Assembly (NCBI GenBank): GCA_003116995.1
Contig: BDSL01000055.1
Coordinates: 434,001 to 498,000, forward strand
From: Yamagishiella unicocca
Lineage: Eukaryota; Chlorophyta; Chlorophyceae; Chlamydomonadales; Volvocaceae
DNA: 64,000 bases
Direction of reading: 5' to 3'
The notes under the pieces are model-generated. The model was not told the origin of the DNA. It saw only the letters and a program-made list of their open reading frames with translations, and searched no databases. The position numbers were made by a program, and so were the translations under genes. Positions 57,301 through 64,000 of the stretch are shown piece by piece. Positions within the stretch are counted from its first letter, which is position 1. Each line of letters opens with the position of its first letter.

Positions 57301-60300
57301 TTCCCGCTCTCCCGCCACCTCCACCACCACTGCCTGGAGGGGGTCCGCGCGTGATTATGTGTGCGGTGGGGGGCTGTGGTTGTTTGTGCGTGAAAGGAGA
57401 CGCGGAGGCACATCTGCCAGACGGACAAGCCGCGACGGCAGCCAGCCAGCCAGCCAGAGCAACAAGCATGAAGGAAGATGCGAGAGACAGGCCGCCAGGA
57501 AGGGGCGCCAACCAGCCAGGAAGGGGCGGCGACGAAAGCGCTGGGTGCTCAGTCGACCATCCATCATGTTAAGGCACCCTCGCTGCACGCGGGCGCATAC
57601 ACTCCGCCGCCGCCGTCGAGTGCCTTCTCGGCACCCGCGACTTCTTCACCCTCCTGCACGCTCCCCTCCCTCCCCACCTTCGCTTAGCCGCCGAAGGTCG
57701 ACATACGACCTCCGTCTTTCGTTTCCTCAACCAAGTTCTCCAGCATGCATCCCGAAACGTCTGTCCCCCAAGAACGGTTTTCTCGCATCCACGGGTCTTC
57801 CTCACAACCTCCCCACCTTTGGTCTTCTTAGCCTTCGCCTGCCGCTTCGGCCTTCCGCCGGGCGACTCGTCCTCCGTCACCGTGGCCTCCGAGTCACCAT
57901 CGCCGCCCCCGCTGCCGGCAGCAGCCGCTTGCCCAGACGGCCCTACAGATGCAGCTACTGCCGCCACCTCCCCCGGCTGGGTGTTGGTCCCGCTGTCCAT
58001 AACGCCTGCTGCGGCGCTGCCGCCGGATATGGTTGGCAGTACGGCAGCTGTGGCGCCGGCGGCGGCTACCCCGATGAGCTGCTGGGCCCGCTGGCGGGTT
58101 GCTCGGGTTGCGCCGCCGGCGGCGCTGCCGCCGCTGGTTCCTCGCTTCCGCGGCTGCTGGCGAGAGGCGGCCGCACCTGCGCAGCGGGAACGGACGCGCG
58201 GAGCTGCTCAACCCACACAGCGTGGAATAACCCACTCACTAGTAGGCTCCCCTCTCACTAGCAGACTCCCCTCTTTTCTCTTGTGCCGTTTCCAGGGGTT
58301 TCTTCTCCTGCACTAGCTTCAACGGGCTCTCTCGGCCACTCACCCGCTCGCCGCTTGCGGCTGCCAGGAGCCACCAGGTCGTCGCTGTCCTCCTCCTCGA
58401 CCTCCACCTCGTCGTCGTCGTCGCTGGAGCTCTCGCCGGCATCGGAAGGCAGCTGCCCGCCGCGGCCGCCACCGCTGACCTCAAAGTCCGAGTCACCGCC
58501 GTCGCTGGCGGTCTCCTGGCTCTCCTGGCTCTCCGCCTGCCGAATCGCCGCCGCCAGCTCCGCAGTCGCGCGCCGGGGGCGCGACACCGCGGCGGCCGCC
58601 GCCGCCGCCGCCGCGGCGGCCGCCGCCGCAACACTGGGAGGCGCGATCTGCAGCACAGCCGCGGCTGGGGCGACCGCAGCCGGCGCCGGGGCAGCGGCGC
58701 CGCTGGCCGGCTGTTGCTGTTGGCCGGTGCATGAGGCGGGTTGCTTGGCGGGCTGACCAGTGGCTGGGCTGCTGACCTCGTCGTCGTCAGCCGCGGCCTC
58801 GACCTTGTTCCCGACCCCGGCGTCCCCAGGGCCTCGTGCCTGCTGCTGCTGTGCGGCTGCCCTTCCCGGCGCAGCTGCCTGTCCCGCACTCGCCTCCGCC
58901 CCCCGCTCCGGCTCCTGCTGACGTCCCCGGCCCTGCGCCTGCAGCACGTTGTGCCAGTCCTCCGTCGCAACTGATTGCACGTTGCCGTTGGAGGTCTCCG
59001 CCACCAGGCGGTAACGGAACCTACGGTGGCGGGACCAGTCGTACGATGAGCCAATCGTACCGTACCGTACAGTCAGCAAGCAGGTTTGTGGCATTGGCCC
59101 AACTACGCATTCGGGGAGCGCCTGAGACCGTGTGGTGCCGAATATTCGAGTGCCTGGCACCATCCACCTACACTGGAGACTGGCCCGAGGCCGTTGGCAG
59201 CGCCTCCTGCTCGGCCTGGTCGCCAGCCGCGTCCTGTCCACGAACGGGCGTAAGAGGGAGAAGGGAAGGGCACGGGTTTCGGGGTGTCAGGAGAGAGGCA
59301 CTGGAGTGAATAGCCAAGTGAAGGTAGGAAAGGTGATACCCGGATAACCGCGGTGGAATAGCAGAACCCGACGCCGCGCACTCACCTCCTGCTCCTGCCG
59401 CTGCCTCTTGCCCGCCAGGGGGCTCATGACGGGCAGCACGTCGTCCTCGTAGCGCAGCTCGTTGTCGGACAGGTCTGCGGGGTCGTGTGTTTGGAGGGCA
59501 GCTTGGACGGGCAGGATCAGCTGGGAGATAGTTGGCGGCGGCTGGAGGCACATGCGTGCGCCGGCTGCAGGATGGTTGTAAGCGTGTGCAGGCATCTCGG
59601 CCACCGGCACCCGCCTAGACCTCTATTGTCCCAGGGGTCCTATGCCGCTGAGGCCACCACCGCACCCTTCCGACCCACATACCGACGCAATTTAACCCTT
59701 CCGGCCCACATCCTCGTCCTGCCTCCAGACCAACACGGCTCTGCTCCACTCCACACCACCTCCACCTCCACGCCACACCACCTCCACCAGCCCAAGCCAA
59801 TCCCTGGGGAGACGTCCGCCGGCCTCGCCGCCATCGCAATGCCGCTCACCGGCCGAGTTGGGGTCAACGCAATCCTCTCCGTCCTCCTCCACCTCGCCGC
59901 CCTCCTCCGCTTCGTCGGCGTCCACCGTGTCCGGCTCCACCGCTCCGTGGGGATCTGCATCCGCCATCTCCACGTCCTCCTCCCCCTTGCCGGCGTCCTC
60001 CTCCTCGGACAGAGCCGGATGCTGCGCCGCACCGCCCTGGGCAGGAGGCTGCGCGTCAGCAACCTGGGGCGTGACCGGGGAGCGCATTTGCAGGGCCGGG
60101 GAAGTCAGGGGGGGTATGAGAGCAAACACAGGGGGAGTCACGAGCGGGCCGACGAGCCGCGGCCAGGGCAACAGAGGAAGCAAGGGCAACAGTCCAGGGC
60201 GATTCCAGGAGGCGGGCATGGGAGGACTGATTGCGCCAACAGCGAAAGTGCCCACCATTGCACCCACCATCGCGACGTGGACAGGAGCGGCACGACCTCA

Positions 60301-62553
60301 CCTCATGCGCCGCAGCTTCAGCCGCCGGTGCCTGCCGGGCTCGCGAGCCAGCCGGGGATCCCGAGGAGGCGGCGGCGGCGGCGTCGCCGCTCTGGAAGGC
60401 GCGGCGGGCCTGCGGAAGCACATTGGGACGCTCATCAGACACGGCTGCAATGTTGGGGCCTCTCGGTCCCCAGCCGTGAAGCATGCACAACACATTGACA
60501 TGGCACGTGACGATCAGGAAAAAGTGCAGGTGAGTCGTCTAGGGTACCCCCAGCTAAGGCCGCTACGACGTACCGTCGCCGAGGCGGCCATCGACTGCTG
60601 CGGTCCTGCGGCGCGTGGCGCCGCCGCCGCCCCCGCCGCTGGCTGCGGCAGGGGCTGCTGGCGGCCCATGGCGCTGATCTGATGGGGTCCTAGCCGGGAC
60701 TTGAAGCGACCCACAAAGACCGCACCGACCTGCAGGGGGCGGTAGTTGGACGGCGCTTCAGCGGACAGCAGCGAGCATACTTTGCAGGGGTTTTCAGGCA
60801 GGCAGGGCGAGAGGCGGGGGGCGGTGTGGAGGGGACGCATGGAAGGGAATCAGAGCTCTGCGTGAGGCTCTCGAGCGCCGTTGTGTGAGGCTCTCGAGCG
60901 CCGTTGTGTGAGGCTCTCGAGCGCCGTTGTGGGAGGCCAGGACTCGATGCACCAGCGAGCGAGTGTTGCCCCCATCGCACCTGACTTGGGTCCACCAGCC
61001 GCGGCCGCGGCCCCACTGCTGCTCGGCTTCCGCTGCTCCTTTGGCGATCAGGCTTGGGGGCTGCGTCGGGAGGGCAAGAAGGGGCTTGCTGGTGGACCGA
61101 GTCAGGTGCTATGGGGGCAATGCTGGTGAGGTTTGGACAGTGTGCCATAGTAGCGGAGCGACCCAGGGGAGGGGAACCTTGCATAGGAGGAAGGGAACCT
61201 GCGACGTGGTCAGAGGTGCACTGAAGTCAGCACATTCGCTGACGCGTCTGGTTGCACAAGCAGCGCCCGGTTATGGCGTGGTGCCCCACCCGGGCCCCTC
61301 CTTTCGTCCTGCACCCGTTGGGCGCTGGGCCCCCACGCCTTGACCCACAGGGCCCTCAGTGCACGCCACCCGGGGGAAGCCCCTCCCACCTGCCGCGTGC
61401 TCAACCTGCATCGCTGCGCCGCCGCAGGCCCGGCGGACAAACGCAGGGTCAGAGCTGACGCGCTCGGCGGCGTCCTCCTCCCTACAAGCAAGGTAGGTGG
61501 GACTTCAAGAGGCGAGCAAAGCTACATCGGAGATTGATGCTACAGACAGGGGAAGCGTCAAGGGTATCCAGTGGCGGGGTGGTGGAGGGTGGGTCGATGA
61601 GGGTAGTCGTCGCGGCCTGGAGAGCACTTACTTCCAATTGCACATCTCCAGCGCTCGTCGAGCGGCATCCTCATCCAGGTCCGGGCATAACTCTTGAAGG
61701 TCGCGCATCTGTCAGAAGCGTTTGGCGGAGCAACGCGCGGATGGGTTAGTTTGGGGAGAAACCCTGTGCCCCATGCATTGTATCATTGCCGAAGGCGGAC
61801 TTGACGGATACAGGCCCGTGCACTAGGGTAGTCGGGTATGAAGGCCTTCAACTCGTACGACAACACCGTCGGCTAGGGTTGCAGGGCAAAGGGGCTCTAA
61901 AGGCTTTAGGGAAATGGGTCAAGTAGGGACGTTGACGCGTAGCCATGCGAGAGCTTCTAGCAGGACCAACTGCGCAATCTGACACCGGCCCATGGTGTCG
62001 GAGGTGGAGGGTACCATGGCAGTAGGATAAGGCCATACCTCAGGTTTTGTCAATTAACGGACCTCAAACGAGAAAATCTGCTAAAACGGGTAAGCCTCTC
62101 GCACCTTGCGCTGCTTCTCGCGTCGCTCATATTCCTGGAACATTTTGCGTTGCAGGTCGACCTACGCGATAGGAAGATGCAGTTTCTAGCACAAATTTAA
62201 TGCAATTGTGTTCGTAAACGCGCCGGCTCGCTTACCCGCTGCTGAATAATGGACTGTTCATCCTCTGTCAGCTGCCTCTCGTCAAGCTGCTTGAAAAGGT
62301 TATCGGTTCTGCGACAATTAACCTTGTATATTACGACTTCTCAGGGCTCAGTTAATTGTCCCAACCGGCAGCAAGAATAGGCGATACAGCCAGCAGTGCC
62401 TCCTACCCCCCCAGCAGGGTCACACAGCCAACCATTACTACTATACCTGCGACGCTCGATACCAAATTCCCCAGCTTGGAATAGCTCAACTAGGTTGACT
62501 GACGCACCACTCGCCAGCACCTCCGAGGCCTGGGACTCGCCCGGGTCAGCCAT
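54320..62553 (-). CDS. CUE-like / FYRN-FYRC / U-box multidomain protein, 19 exons
   Basis: Exons: 62553-62447, 62308-62236, 62161-62105, 61708-61632, 61481-61390, 61060-60981, 60729-60574, 60409-60302, 60063-59850, 59564-59386, 59233-59174, 59121-58344, 58005-57817, 57333-57142, 56803-56607, 56331-56162, 55835-55569, 54983-54773 and 54421-54320 (TAG). All phases agree; about 1102 aa. Residues ~80-118 (LQELCPDLDEDAARRALEMC, then NWKEEDAAERV) look like a ubiquitin-binding CUE helix bundle. Residues 251-321 are acidic; another acidic-plus-basic block is near 630-660. Residues ~787-850 form an FYRN domain (GYIFPAGFRAQTLFRS, HTCEIL) and ~850-912 an FYRC domain (YFGLNQPEICAAIEAL, KCLTYW). Residues ~1031-1102 form a U-box (PGFLDPITLEPVTNPAISPY, CPFTKQPL). 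FYR domains occur in chromatin proteins such as trithorax/MLL, JmjC demethylases and TBRG1; U-boxes recruit E2 enzymes. A nuclear ubiquitin ligase is the natural inference. Joins around 59174 and 58344-58005 are least sure. Confidence 0.78.
56558..56586 (+). repeat. Dispersed intronic element, second close copy
   Basis: The core TGTCGTGTAACCGGGTCTTC matches 8418-8446. It lies immediately downstream of the FYRN exon donor, inside the intron of the CUE-FYR-U-box gene. Confidence 0.6.
60863..60933. repeat. 23-bp CTCTCGAGCGCCGTTGTGTGAGG triplication
   Basis: Three copies lie in the intron between the exons at 61060-60981 and 60729-60574 of the CUE-FYR-U-box gene. Each contains an XhoI-type CTCGAG. 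Confidence 0.9.
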
Positions 62554-63036
62554 CTACTGGTAGGCTACGTATCCTCTAGAAGTCTACGTGTAGAAGTGTG
62601 TGCCAAGGAATGTCCTATCTGCGTGCCATGGTGTGGAGTGACATATGCTTGAGTTAGTGGGCTGTCTTTAAGACAATATTCGTCTGGGGCCAGCTGGTCT
62701 ATTGTAGATGTAACGAAGGCGATGACGGACAATTGCGTTGGTTTAGGAAGGACTGCTATGATCCATCTGCGTCTGCGCGCCATGCCCATGCGATTGAATT
62801 TTTGGACGAGACGGAACTGCGAACCACCTGCATGGGGTTGAGACCTTCTGGTCCTTCCCAAACCCAGTTCACTGCGCCTAAACTCCTGTGAATCATTACT
62901 TCTTCACTAAGCGCCTGTATCAATAGTTAAACTCAGCCTTATTTGTGCTTCCTCTAAACCATCGACTTGTTGCTGCCTACCAGGCATACTCAGTTTTCGC
63001 TGGAAAAGGCGAGGCCCATCTGAATACCTTCTTGCA
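62554..63036. promoter_or_regulatory. Divergent promoter region
   Basis: This is 483 bp between the start codons of the CUE-FYR-U-box gene (leftward) and the small soluble-protein gene (rightward). It is noticeably AT-richer than the flanking exons and must contain both promoters. No specific operator is identified. Confidence 0.45.
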
Positions 63037-64000
63037 ATGTCCTCCGGGCAGCCAAGCACGAGTGGGCAAAAGGAAGCGTCTTGGGATTTCTTGAAAGGAA
63101 GTGGACCCTCTGGAGCATTGTATTATTACGCACCACTAGGAAAAGACGGCGCTTTTAAGCCCGGCTGGAACACAAAGCGTCCTCAGGCAGCTATTCAACA
63201 AGACGTCGAGCGGAAGAATTACGATGCCTTCAAGGTGGGTGCTGCCACCAGCTCTTCGGGCCCCTAAATAGCTCGATGATAAAAGATGATACCTCCCTCT
63301 CAGGAGCAACGGAATACGGCCTTCGGCGAGCTACGGAGAGAGAGGCTACAGGACGCGTAAGTAAACGCGCGTCAAGCTGGGCAGAGTGGGATGAGTGCAG
63401 CTTTACCTCTTAACCGATTTTTTCCCTATGTCCCAGACGCCACGACAAATGACCCATTTCCGTGTGACCCGCCAACCGCCCACAGTTCTGCCCATGGCCT
63501 CCATAGCTCGGTACCCCCAGCGCCCATCTAATCCGCCTCTCCTGCCGCTATCTACGCCCCCCTTCCCACGGTTATGGTCCCGCAGGCAGGGCAAGAACCG
63601 CTTCAACCCCATATCACACCAGGTTAGTGCCGCAACATGGGCAACAGGGGGAACTAGCGCGTAACTGACATAGCGTGAAGCCTGCACACCGCATGCCCCG
63701 CAAGCTACCTTGCCCGACGCCCTCTCATAAGTCCCTCCACGTTTCACCCACCCACCTGACCCCAGACGTGCACTCCCGATGGCGCATGGGCTCCCGCCAC
63801 TGATGCGTGGCAACACCAGAAAGTTGGTGTGCGCGCCCAGGTGAGCTACCCGGGGCTCCCAGGGCCGTGGAAGGAGGAGCGACGTTGGGAAATGAAGCAC
63901 GTTGCAGCGGGCCCTTGCTGTGGCCGTTCCTGGCGGCTGGTGGCAGGGAGGGTTAGGCGGGTTCACGGCCGCCTGGAGGGGTAGGCGGGTTCACGGCCGC
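63037..64000 (+). CDS. Small soluble protein of unknown function, 3' incomplete
   Basis: Exons 63037-63234, 63304-63356, 63586-63622 and 63766-63840 join in phases 0, 2 and 0; the next exon lies at or beyond the window end. The ATG at 63037 opens MSSGQPSTSGQKEASWDFLK, followed by a Gly/Tyr-rich piece (GALYYYAPLGKDGAFKPGWN). A charged helix (VERKNYDAFKEQRNTAFGEL) spans the first junction, and GKNRFNPISHQ lies in exon 3. The smooth charged helix across the first intron supports the model. No signal peptide, membrane segment or known family is seen. An AG at 63906 could start a further exon that stays open to the window end. The gene shares a promoter with the CUE-FYR-U-box gene, so co-expression is possible. 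Confidence 0.55.

Noticed and set aside
63841..63895. Final exon with stop at 63893-63895 for the right-end gene
   Set aside because: It would require an intron of only 22 bases, shorter than any credible spliceosomal intron.

Overview
The window looks like nuclear DNA of a volvocine green alga (Volvox or a close relative). The evidence is a gametolysin/VMP-type metalloproteinase with a long Ser-Pro tail, another secreted proline-rich wall protein, GC-rich intron-dense genes rich in alanine, glutamine and glycine, TGTAA polyadenylation signals, and introns full of GC-rich minisatellites. No bacterial operons, rRNA, CRISPR or organelle genes were seen. All gene models come from reading splice sites and reading-frame phase by eye; there is no transcript evidence, so exon ends are predictions.

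Layout. 1-645 (-): 5' end of a glutamine-synthetase-family gene. 1637-9401 (-): 14-exon alanine-rich protein of unknown function, about 1150 aa. 9402-9695: shared divergent promoter. 9696-12027 (+): plastid-type membrane protein with one apparent GC-AG intron. 14152-15416 (+): small secreted Ser-Pro-rich protein. 15.6-20.7 kb: gene-poor, repeat-bearing DNA. 20704-26885 (-): VMP/gametolysin-like metalloproteinase with a very long proline-rich tail. Its last identified exon encodes the same ~190-residue module as the 14-15 kb gene, in opposite orientation. 27-32 kb: no supported gene. 32.0-41.8 kb (-): three similarly organised genes for 350-415 aa Gln/Pro-rich proteins, each with one short Leu/Gln/Arg helix. 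44805-51144 (-): seven-exon, 1290 aa Gln/Gly/His-rich protein with a polyglutamine tract. 54320-62553 (-): 19-exon protein of about 1102 aa joining a CUE-like ubiquitin-binding segment, acidic and basic tracts, FYRN and FYRC domains and a C-terminal U-box. 62554-63036: second divergent promoter. 63037-64000 (+): start of a small soluble protein, running off the window.

Two themes stand out. One is extracellular-matrix biology: a matrix protease and a structural protein share one proline-rich module. The other is nuclear regulation: the CUE-FYR-U-box protein and the run of Gln-rich proteins are plausible chromatin or transcription factors, although only the FYR, CUE-like and U-box parts are recognised from sequence. 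Many introns carry different minisatellites and members of short dispersed element families. A 95-bp repeat recurs at 18.2 and 34.8 kb and in degraded form elsewhere.
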